Shown here piece by piece: positions 1 to 5,260 of a DNA stretch of 9,230 bases. The notes beneath the pieces were generated by a model. It was not told the origin of the DNA and did no database searches. It saw only the letters and a list, made by a program, of their open reading frames with translations. The translations under genes were made by a program, and so were the position numbers. Every line of letters starts with the position of its first letter. Position 1 is the first letter of the stretch. This DNA comes from Ilumatobacteraceae bacterium (GTDB lineage: Bacteria; Actinomycetota; Acidimicrobiia; Acidimicrobiales; Ilumatobacteraceae), in assembly GCA_016650435.1 (NCBI GenBank), contig JAENVT010000212.1:1-9230 (forward strand), in the 5' to 3' direction.

Positions 1-798
1 CGAGCCGCACATGTGGCCGCCATCGCCGATCTGGCCGCCGCCAACGGCTACGACGGGATTGACATCGACTACGAGAAGTTCGCGTTCGCCGACAACCGGG
101 CGACGTGGACGACGACGCGCCCGCTGTGGATCGACTTCGTCACCGAGCTAGGCAGCCGGTTACATGCCGATGGCCGAACCTTGTCCGTCAGCGTGCCCTA
201 CATCAAGGACAAGGGGCGTACAGATGACAGCGGCTACTGGGTCTACGACTACGCAGGGATGGCGCCGCACGTCGACCAGATCAGGATCCTCGCGTACGAC
301 TACTCCACCGACAAGGCCGGACCGATCGCACCGATGTGGTTCGTACAGCAGGCGATCTCCGCGGCCAAGAAGGCGGTGGACGACGACAGCAAACTGGTTC
401 TGGGCATTGCGCTGTACGGATACAACTGGCCAATCGCTACGGTTGGCACCTGTCCGCCCAACAAAGAAGGTAAGACCAGCGTGAGCCAACGAAACATCGA
501 CGAGTTGCTTGCCAAGCGCACGGCTACACCGGTGCACGACCCGGTAACCGGCGAGTCGTCGTTCACCTATCAACTGGACGTCACCGACGGCACGACAACG
601 TGCACACAGACACGCGAGGTGCACTACGTCGATGCGCAAGGCGCTCGCCTGCGAATCGACTTGGCACGGACACAACGACTCGGTGCGGTCTCGCTGTGGG
701 CTCTCGGATTCGACAGCCCGGCGACGTGGCAGAACATCGGACAGTTGGCGCGCATTCCCGGATCGACGACGACAACCATCTCGGAGGGTGCACCATGA
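1..798 (+). CDS. Glycoside hydrolase family 18 protein (5' truncated by window edge)
   Basis: The reading frame is open from base 1 (codon 1 CGA) to the TGA at 796-798, so the true start lies upstream and only the last 265 codons are seen. Codons 17-25 spell YDGIDIDYE, the GH18 catalytic motif; the Glu at 73-75 would be the acid/base. Later GH18 landmarks are ILAYDYS (about codon 97), like the conserved M/A-Y-D strand, and VSLWALGFD near the C-terminus, which supplies the barrel-end Trp. Two Cys (GTCPPN, TTCTQ) could form a disulfide in a secreted enzyme, but any signal peptide is outside the window. GH18 enzymes cleave beta-1,4 GlcNAc linkages in chitin or peptidoglycan-like glycans; some members are non-catalytic lectins, but the intact motif argues for activity here. 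The stop overlaps the next start (ATGA), suggesting translational coupling. The family is confident; the substrate is unknown. Confidence 0.9.
   Translation, partial: RAAHVAAIADLAAANGYDGIDIDYEKFAFADNRATWTTTRPLWIDFVTELGSRLHADGRTLSVSVPYIKDKGRTDDSGYWVYDYAGMAPHVDQIRILAYDYSTDKAGPIAPMWFVQQAISAAKKAVDDDSKLVLGIALYGYNWPIATVGTCPPNKEGKTSVSQRNIDELLAKRTATPVHDPVTGESSFTYQLDVTDGTTTCTQTREVHYVDAQGARLRIDLARTQRLGAVSLWALGFDSPATWQNIGQLARIPGSTTTTISEGAP
783..788 (+). promoter_or_regulatory. Shine-Dalgarno for the luciferase-like monooxygenase
   Basis: GGAGGG lies 6 nt before the ATG at 795 and inside the end of the GH18 gene. It fixes the downstream start at 795 rather than at the upstream in-frame ATG at 600, which would give a 65-residue Arg-rich extension with no family resemblance. 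Confidence 0.75.
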
Positions 799-1637
799 CC
801 ACCTACGGCGTCATGTTCCGCAGAGAATGGCCTGCCGATCAACTCATCGACTACGCCCGGCAGGTCGAGGCCCACGACCTGGACTCAATGTGGGTTGTCG
901 AGGACCTCAGCTTCCACGGTGGTTTCACCCAGGCCACTGCGGCATTGGCCGCAACGTCGCGAATCAACGTCGGCATCGGGATCGCCCCTGCCGTCGTACG
1001 CAACGTCGCGTACACCGCGATGGAGATCGCCACGCTTGCGCAAATGTTCCCAGGCCGCTTCCACATGGGGTTCGGCCACGGGGTCGACTTCTGGATCGAA
1101 CAGGTCGGCGCCGTGCCGGCATCGTGGATGTCGTCGTTGCGCGAGGTGGTCGTCGCCACGACCCAGCTGCTCGCCGGTGACACGGTGTCGATGCAAGGCA
1201 ATCATGTTCATCTCGACGCCGTGCAACTTGCCCATCCGGCGAAGAGCATGCCACCGATCTCGCTCGGCGTACGTGGCCCGCGATCGATGGCGCTGGCAGC
1301 CGAAGTTGGCGCCGGCGTGATCTTTGCCGAATGGTCGGGCCCGCGGTACCTCCAACAGGTACGAACCCAGATTGGCGAGGAACCGAAGTTCACCGCATTC
1401 GTGCAAGCCAGCGCGGATGTGCCTGCGCTCGAGGCGATGATGGCCGAGAAGATGGCCCTCCCGCGCTTTGCCAGCCAACTCGCGGCCTACGGCAATGAAG
1501 CTGTGCCGCTGACCGAACTCGTCATCGCCGGCGACCCTGTCACCTGGGTCGAGCAAGCCCAGCGGTGGGTCGCTGCCGGCGCCGGTACTGTGGTCTTCTG
1601 CCCCCTGCCGACTGACCCTGTGGAGTTGCCACTATGA
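795..1637 (+). CDS. Luciferase-like (LLM class) flavin-dependent oxidoreductase
   Basis: This 280-residue protein has the TIM-barrel pattern of the bacterial luciferase/F420-dependent oxidoreductase superfamily. It has an N-terminal strand MTTYGVMF, a helix with the ADQLIDYARQVEAHDLDSMWVVED pattern (about residues 14-37), the core motif PGRFHMGFGHG (86-96), and the later cofactor-side segment PPISLGVRGPRSMALAAEVGAGVI (153-176). The family uses reduced FMN or F420 for oxygenation or hydride transfer on diverse small molecules; Actinobacteria mostly have F420-type members, so F420 use is plausible but not shown. The length is short for the superfamily, and the usual C-terminal part is compact. 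The start at 795 has GGAGGG 6 nt upstream and overlaps the GH18 stop by 4 nt; the stop overlaps the next start by 4 nt. The three genes are therefore probably co-translated. The substrate cannot be inferred. Confidence 0.9.
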   Translation: MTTYGVMFRREWPADQLIDYARQVEAHDLDSMWVVEDLSFHGGFTQATAALAATSRINVGIGIAPAVVRNVAYTAMEIATLAQMFPGRFHMGFGHGVDFWIEQVGAVPASWMSSLREVVVATTQLLAGDTVSMQGNHVHLDAVQLAHPAKSMPPISLGVRGPRSMALAAEVGAGVIFAEWSGPRYLQQVRTQIGEEPKFTAFVQASADVPALEAMMAEKMALPRFASQLAAYGNEAVPLTELVIAGDPVTWVEQAQRWVAAGAGTVVFCPLPTDPVELPL

Positions 1638-2137
1638 CCATCGATACCGACCAACGCACCCGGCTGGCCACGCGCCGCGAAGAACTGAGCGCTCAATACC
1701 TCGCACCGCGAGCCGAACGGCCCGCCACCACTGCGCGCGGCGTGCACCACGTCGCACTCATCAGCAGCGACGTCGAGCGCACCGTGCAGTTCTTCCAAGG
1801 CGTGCTCGGCTTCCCGCTGATCGAGATGTTCGAGAACCGCGACTACGAAGGCTCGACCCACTTCTTCTTCGACATCGGCAACGGCAACACACTTGCCTAC
1901 TTCGATCTTCCCGGTCTCGACCTCGGTCCCTACCAAGAGGTCCTCGCTGGCCTTCACCATTTGGCCATCTCGGTTGAGCGACCGACGTGGGAGCGGTTGA
2001 AGGAGCGGCTCGACCAGGAGCACATCGAGACTGCTCACGTCGACGGTTCGTCGCTGTACTTCCGAGGTCCCGACGGCGAGCGCCTGGAGTTGATCAGCGA
2101 TCCGTTGCTGGAGATGTACGGCAACCCGGTCGGATGA
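1634..2137 (+). CDS. VOC-superfamily metalloprotein (glyoxalase/extradiol dioxygenase fold)
   Basis: The 167-residue protein carries both halves of the vicinal oxygen chelate fold. The first begupstream at GVHHVALISSDVERTVQFF (about 37-54), and the second begins at GLHHLAIS (107-113). The likely metal ligands are H39, H109 and E152 (in GERLELIS), matching the His-His-Glu facial set of the family. Members include glyoxalase I, fosfomycin-resistance enzymes and ring-cleaving dioxygenases; the segment RGPDGERLELI is typical of the generic dioxygenase/glyoxalase group, so the reaction remains open. About 35 residues precede the first strand and are helical and charged (RLATRREELSAQYLAPRAERP), longer than in minimal VOC proteins. 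GGAG lies 8 nt before the ATG, and the ATGA overlap joins it to the flavin monooxygenase upstream. Ring cleavage after a monooxygenation is a plausible joint role, by inference only. Confidence 0.88.
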   Translation: MTIDTDQRTRLATRREELSAQYLAPRAERPATTARGVHHVALISSDVERTVQFFQGVLGFPLIEMFENRDYEGSTHFFFDIGNGNTLAYFDLPGLDLGPYQEVLAGLHHLAISVERPTWERLKERLDQEHIETAHVDGSSLYFRGPDGERLELISDPLLEMYGNPVG

Positions 2138-2154
2138 CCTGCGAGGTGCAGGGA

Positions 2155-2174
2155 ATAGTTGCGTCCGCAACTAT
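2155..2174. promoter_or_regulatory. Perfect 20-bp palindrome, probable repressor operator for the pirin gene
   Basis: The arms ATAGTTGCG and CGCAACTAT are exact reverse complements around a 2-nt TC centre. The site lies in the only real gap of the plus-strand run, 12 nt before the pirin start. The size and symmetry suit a dimeric MarR- or TetR-type regulator. The right arm includes AACTAT, which could double as a -10 element, so a bound protein would block initiation. No matching regulator gene is in the window, and the promoter itself is not clear. Confidence 0.55.
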
Positions 2175-2186
2175 GTTGGAACGATC

Positions 2187-2891
2187 ATGACCATTGCAAT
2201 TCAACGGGCAAGCGATCGCTTCCATACAGACATCGACTGGCTCGACTCGAAGCATTCATTCAATTTTGGTACCCACTATCGCGAAGGCGATAGCGGCCAC
2301 GGGCTGTTACTCGTCAACAACGACGACAAGGTTGCGGCCGGCGGCGGCTTCGGCACACACGGCCACCGCGACATGGAGATCGTCACGTGGGTGCTCTCCG
2401 GCACGTTGGAGCACCACGACAGCGAGGGCAACAACGGGGTGCTCTACCCCGGGCTGGCCCAACGCATGTCAGCGGGCCGCGGCATTCGCCACAGCGAGAT
2501 GAATGCCAGCGCAACCGAGCCGGTGCATTTCGTACAGATGTGGGTGCTACCAGACACCGCTGGAATCGATCCGGGTTACGAGCAGCGAGACGTCAACGAC
2601 GCATTGGCGTCCGGGCAACTCGTGCCGATCGCCTCGGGCAAAGGTCACGACGGTGCGGTCAGCCTTCATCAGCGCGATGCAGTCTTGTGGGGTGCTCGCG
2701 TGCCGGCTGGTGCGAGCGTCGATCTGCCGGCCGACGAGCATGTTCACTTCTTCGTAGCGCTCGGCGACGGAACTCTCGGTGACAACACGTCGCTTGCGAC
2801 GGGCGACAGTGCACGCATCACCGGCCACCAGCCGCTGCAGTTCAGCGCTGGATCCGAAGGAGCCGAGCTGTTGGTGTGGGCCACCGCCTGA
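2187..2891 (+). CDS. Pirin family protein (bicupin, YhhW/quercetinase-like)
   Basis: The 234-residue length and N-terminal cupin match bacterial pirins. The metal-binding set is visible: H58 and H60 in FGTHGHRDMEIVTWVLSG, and H102 and E104 in MSAGRGIRHSEMN, the His3-Glu iron site of pirin/YhhW. The C-terminal cupin (about 130-234) lacks such a set, as usual. Some pirins have quercetin 2,3-dioxygenase activity in vitro, others act as redox-sensing partners of regulators or of pyruvate dehydrogenase, and several respond to electrophile or oxidative stress; the physiological role here cannot be decided. The start ATG has a weak GGA 6 nt upstream. The gene is 49 nt after the VOC gene and has its own palindromic site, so it may be transcribed both independently and by read-through. 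Confidence 0.93.
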   Translation: MTIAIQRASDRFHTDIDWLDSKHSFNFGTHYREGDSGHGLLLVNNDDKVAAGGGFGTHGHRDMEIVTWVLSGTLEHHDSEGNNGVLYPGLAQRMSAGRGIRHSEMNASATEPVHFVQMWVLPDTAGIDPGYEQRDVNDALASGQLVPIASGKGHDGAVSLHQRDAVLWGARVPAGASVDLPADEHVHFFVALGDGTLGDNTSLATGDSARITGHQPLQFSAGSEGAELLVWATA

Positions 2892-2901
2892 CCGCGTCAG
2901 G
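2887..2901. terminator. Small hairpin at the pirin stop (weak terminator candidate)
   Basis: CCTGAC and GTCAGG form a 6-bp stem around a CGC loop and include the pirin stop codon. No T-run follows on either strand, so at best it is a U-tract-less terminator between converging genes. It may be chance. Confidence 0.2.
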
Positions 2902-3060
2902 TCATCGCTCGATTCCGGCCTCCGCCAGGATTTCGTCGGTGTGCTCGCCCATTCGTGCATTTTCCGTACGTTCGGTATCATCGGGAATTTCTGAGCGACC
3001 GTACAAACGATCCGCGTTTCTGATCGCTAGAGCAACCGCCACTGACCTTCGCTTGACAGC
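2902..3060 (-). pseudogene. C-terminal remnant of a CaiB/BaiF family CoA-transferase
   Basis: The minus strand is open for 52 codons from 3060 to the TGA at 2902-2904 and ends in MGEHTDEILAEAGIER. The phrase GEHTDE-(I/V)-L followed by a short tail is the typical C-terminal end of family III CoA-transferases (CaiB/BaiF, about 400 residues), which move CoA between acyl groups. An in-frame TGA at 3061-3063 blocks the upstream side, and the FAD oxidoreductase gene occupies the place where the rest of the gene should lie. A GTG within the stretch could start a 46-codon product, but there is no good ribosome site. I infer a decayed 3' end left by a deletion or rearrangement. The residues upstream of the GEHTDE block match the family only weakly, so the extent of homology is uncertain. 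Confidence 0.6.
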
Positions 3061-3074
3061 TCAGACGACCTGGC

Positions 3075-4268
3075 TCAGGCCGCGGCCAGTTGCGGCAACG
3101 GGCGGGCAGCGAGGAACGCGGCCTGCGCGTCGATCGCGACCCCCAGCTGTTTCTGCAACTCCATGAGCCGATCCAGTGGCGGAAACTCCGTCATCTCGCA
3201 CGTGATTTCGAAGGCGTCGCGTAGCTGCTCGTCGCGCGTCGAGTGATAGCCGGCGAGCGCGGGACCTTCGTCGGCATCTCCGCGCAGCACGAGATCCAGA
3301 GCGCTTGCCAGAAGTTCCGCGTCTCGGAACGCGTCACTGATTCCCTGTCCAGTGATTGCGTCGCGGTGGTAGCCGGCATCGCCGACCAACGCCCAACCCG
3401 GGCCGATCGGCTTGCGGATGTGGTTCGGCATGCCAATGATCCCTCGCGTGGTCGATCGGCGCGTCGCACCAGTGATGAGTCGCATGGCCAACTCTGGTGA
3501 GGCGGCTTCGAGCAACGCATCGAAGGCTGCGTCGATCGTTTCATGCGAGCGTCGGGCATGAAGTGCGACTTCAGCGGGGGTACACACGCCGACGCACGCC
3601 TCGCCGTCGTTCGTGGGGAAGACGCCGGAGAACGACCGATCGCCGACGTGGTATTCCATGGCCGACCAGTCGCCGGAAAAGTATGCGTAGTGGGTCGCGC
3701 AGTCCTCGCCGCGTTCCTCGGTGAAGGCAGCTCCCACTGAGCGGGCGATGCGCGAACCTCGGCCATCTGCGCCGACCACGAAACGTGCAGGGAACGTCAC
3801 CTCGCCGGCGGTCGTACGACCGTCGACTCCGGACACGCGCCCAGTGTGCGAGCGACGGACACCGTCGATAGTGACGCCGGTCATCAGCTGGGCACCGGCG
3901 GCAACGGCCGCATCCACGAGCAACGAGTCGAGGAGGTGGCGCCGTGGTGCAATCAACATGTCAACGCCTACACGGTCCTTGACCGTGCGAGTGATCGAGG
4001 CGTCACCGCTGCGGAACACGACCTCGCGAATCGGCGGTGTGCCGGTAGCGAGGACGTCGGACAACAATCCCCAACGGTTCAGTTGCACCACGCCGCTGCG
4101 GGCGATGGCATGGGTCGACAGGGTGTCGCTCGGAAAGGAATCGCGATCGACGAGGAGCACATCGTGGCCGGCCGCGGCGAGAAGCATGGCGGTGGCAGCA
4201 CCGGCGCACCTCGCGCCGACCACCACGACGTCGTGCCGCCGCATCGGTTCGATCAGACGGCGAGACAT
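3075..4268 (-). CDS. FAD-dependent oxidoreductase/monooxygenase (geranylgeranyl reductase-like, GARCAG type)
   Basis: The 397-residue flavoprotein has the three landmarks of the p-hydroxybenzoate hydroxylase/geranylgeranyl reductase group. They are an N-terminal dinucleotide fold DVVVVGARCAGAATA (13-27), with the family's GARCAG form in which Arg replaces the middle Gly; the DG motif VVGADGRGSRIAR (164-176); and the GD motif ALVGDAGYHRDAITGQGISDAF (293-314), which holds the FAD ribityl chain. Such enzymes hydroxylate aromatic compounds or reduce isoprenoid double bonds; no membrane anchor is seen, and the substrate is unknown. I chose the ATG at 4268 because GGAG lies 5 nt upstream; an ATG at 4298 would add 10 unconserved residues, and one at 4244 lacks a ribosome site. 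The gene overlaps the end of the deacetylase gene by 16 nt in another frame, implying coupled translation. The Ala/Pro-rich end (RPLPQLAAA) is unremarkable. Confidence 0.9.
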   Translation of the reverse strand: MSRRLIEPMRRHDVVVVGARCAGAATAMLLAAAGHDVLLVDRDSFPSDTLSTHAIARSGVVQLNRWGLLSDVLATGTPPIREVVFRSGDASITRTVKDRVGVDMLIAPRRHLLDSLLVDAAVAAGAQLMTGVTIDGVRRSHTGRVSGVDGRTTAGEVTFPARFVVGADGRGSRIARSVGAAFTEERGEDCATHYAYFSGDWSAMEYHVGDRSFSGVFPTNDGEACVGVCTPAEVALHARRSHETIDAAFDALLEAASPELAMRLITGATRRSTTRGIIGMPNHIRKPIGPGWALVGDAGYHRDAITGQGISDAFRDAELLASALDLVLRGDADEGPALAGYHSTRDEQLRDAFEITCEMTEFPPLDRLMELQKQLGVAIDAQAAFLAARPLPQLAAA

Positions 4269-4978
4269 GACAACTCCAGACTTGGAACGGCGAACCATTC
4301 ATCGACCGTCGGACGACGGAAGTACTCGTCGACCCACCAGTTCTCGAACGATTCGGCGCCGATGAGATCGACCAATGTCGAGACCTGGGATGTATGCGCC
4401 CTCAGCGCCCGGTTCTTCAGCTCGCGTTCGCGCGGTGTCGGAACGACATAGAGAGTGAGGTCCTGGTGCGGAATGGTGCTCGGCTCGTCACCACTCATCC
4501 AAACCCCGAGACGTGAGTGCAGCGCGTCATTGCGTTGGGCGAAGTCGTCGGTCATCGTCGCGTAGATCAGACCCTCGTGGCCGACGGCGGCGGCGGCCGC
4601 GGTCACCCACCCGCTGACGGCGATGTGATCGGGATGGCCGGTCATACCGTCGGGCCCGAAGGTCACGATGATGTCGGGATCGACATCTTTGATCAGCGCG
4701 ATGATCGAACAAATCGCCTGCTCGGCGTCGGCGTCGGCGCACTGACCATCGGCGTACCCGAGGAATCGAACGTCGCGGACGCAGAGGCACGACATCGCCG
4801 CGCGTAGCTCGCGCTCTCGGATCTCGGCAAGCGCTTCGGGATCGCCTGAACCCCCGGCTTCGCCCCGTGTTGCTGATGCCAGCACGACGCGACCGCCCAC
4901 CTTGACGACTCGGCTCATCAGCACGGCGCTGAGGTAGGACTCGTCGTCGGGATGCGCCCAGACGCCGAGCATCGTCAT
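4253..4978 (-). CDS. PIG-L/LmbE family zinc-dependent deacetylase
   Basis: From the ATG at 4978 the protein has 241 residues and begins MTMLGVWAHPDDE, the usual N-terminal strand and zinc motif AHPDDE (H9, D12 and the catalytic-base Asp D11). TRGEAG (38-43) and GMTGHPDHIAVSG (111-123) supply the remaining family motifs, with H115 or H118 as the third zinc ligand. The family removes N-acetyl groups from GlcNAc conjugates (PIG-L, MshB, BshB) or cleaves mycothiol S-conjugates (Mca). The C-terminal RAHTSQVSTL resembles the general LmbE group and does not identify a subtype. The frame stays open to an ATG at 5155, but the extra 59 residues are Arg/Ser/Pro-rich, unlike the family, and overlap a perfect hairpin, so I reject that start. 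The ATG at 5077 is another option, and none has a strong ribosome site. The gene's 3' end overlaps the FAD oxidoreductase start. Confidence 0.9.
   Translation of the reverse strand: MTMLGVWAHPDDESYLSAVLMSRVVKVGGRVVLASATRGEAGGSGDPEALAEIRERELRAAMSCLCVRDVRFLGYADGQCADADAEQAICSIIALIKDVDPDIIVTFGPDGMTGHPDHIAVSGWVTAAAAAVGHEGLIYATMTDDFAQRNDALHSRLGVWMSGDEPSTIPHQDLTLYVVPTPRERELKNRALRAHTSQVSTLVDLIGAESFENWWVDEYFRRPTVDEWFAVPSLELSCLAV
4274..4277 (-). promoter_or_regulatory. Shine-Dalgarno deciding the FAD oxidoreductase start
   Basis: On the minus strand GGAG sits 5 nt before the ATG at 4268, inside the last codons of the deacetylase gene. This supports the 4268 start over the alternatives at 4298 and 4244. 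Confidence 0.6.
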
Positions 4979-5097
4979 CGGTCGTGCCGGAAAGTCGTTT
5001 CCGCCCGATGGCGAGTCCGGCAAGCCAGAACTTCGCCGCGTCGGTGGCTGGTGTGATTGTCGTCGTGAGTGTTTCATCGGTCTATCTACGTGTGAAG

Positions 5098-5117
5098 CCG
5101 CAAGACGGTTCTTGCGG
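5098..5117 (-). terminator. Perfect 8-bp-stem hairpin upstream of the deacetylase gene
   Basis: CCGCAAGA and TCTTGCGG pair completely around a 4-nt loop (CGGT on plus, ACCG on minus). No U-run follows on the minus strand. It may be a U-tract-less terminator, an attenuator in a leader RNA, or a protein site. It lies within the rejected long N-terminal extension of the deacetylase frame. Confidence 0.35.
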
Positions 5118-5186
5118 GCACAGGCGACAGTACGGAAACCCTGCTCAGCCGTCATCGGGGCCCGCTACCCATCTTGGACGCGGCGA

Positions 5187-5198
5187 CTACCTAGGTAG
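5187..5198. promoter_or_regulatory. Perfect 12-bp palindrome, candidate operator
   Basis: CTACCTAGGTAG is exactly self-complementary. It lies 53 nt after the livM stop and about 209 nt before the deacetylase start, between the two hairpins. A dimeric regulator site is a reasonable guess; CCTAGG-centred 12-mers can also occur by chance. Confidence 0.35.
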
Positions 5199-5202
5199 AT
5201 CG

Positions 5203-5247
5203 TGTGGAGTGCTTCGAGGCACCCAGGTGGGCGCCAAACACTCCACA
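5203..5247 (-). terminator. Large nested hairpin immediately after livM (terminator or mRNA-stabilising structure)
   Basis: The outer arms TGTGGAGTG (5203-5211) and CACTCCACA (5239-5247) pair perfectly over 9 bp. Inside them GGCACCC (5218-5224) and GGGCGCC (5229-5235) form a second stem around a 4-nt loop. The one plus-strand mismatch (A5221/C5232) becomes a G-U wobble in the minus-strand RNA, so the inner stem is continuous only in the liv transcript. It begins 3 nt past the livM stop. There is no U-run, but many actinobacterial terminators lack one. Confidence 0.55.
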
Positions 5248-5260
5248 GGGCTACTCCACA
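5240..5260. repeat. Short direct repeat ACTCCACA at the livM stop
   Basis: ACTCCACA occurs at 5240-5247 and again at 5253-5260, 13 nt apart. The second copy covers the last livM codons and part of the stop, so the distal hairpin arm at 5203-5211 could pair with either copy. Confidence 0.4.

Larger units (their letters stand above)
4979..5250. other. Gene-free junction between livM and the deacetylase gene
   Basis: This 272-nt stretch separates the transporter genes from the two enzyme genes on the same strand. It contains a nested hairpin (5203-5247), a 12-bp palindrome (5187-5198) and a 20-nt hairpin (5098-5117). I see no convincing -35/-10 pair. The layout suggests termination or attenuation of the liv transcript followed by separately controlled expression of the enzymes. 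Confidence 0.5.

Noticed and set aside
600..794. Upstream in-frame extension of the luciferase-like monooxygenase
   Set aside because: It overlaps the GH18 gene, is Arg-rich without family resemblance, and a clear GGAGGG precedes the ATG at 795.
885..2170. Minus-strand open frames opposite the monooxygenase and VOC genes
   Set aside because: They are antisense shadows typical of high-GC DNA, with no recognisable motifs, while the plus strand encodes clear families.
2547..2981. Minus-strand open frame of 144 codons across the pirin end
   Set aside because: It lies mostly antisense to pirin; the meaningful minus-strand signal near 2902-3060 is in a different frame.
3070..3089. CTGG...CCAG dyad at the end of the FAD oxidoreductase gene as a terminator
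   Set aside because: The pairing is short and GC-driven inside coding sequence, with no T-run after it.
4269..4298. Earlier ATG for the FAD oxidoreductase
   Set aside because: It adds ten unconserved residues and has no ribosome site as good as the GGAG before the ATG at 4268.
3721..4451. Plus-strand open frames opposite the FAD oxidoreductase and deacetylase genes
   Set aside because: They are rich in Arg, Thr and Ser with no domain signature, opposite genes with intact catalytic motifs.
4979..5155. N-terminal extension of the deacetylase frame (59 residues)
   Set aside because: It is Arg/Ser/Pro-rich and unlike the family, crosses a perfect hairpin, and the fold begins at MTMLGVWAHPDDE.
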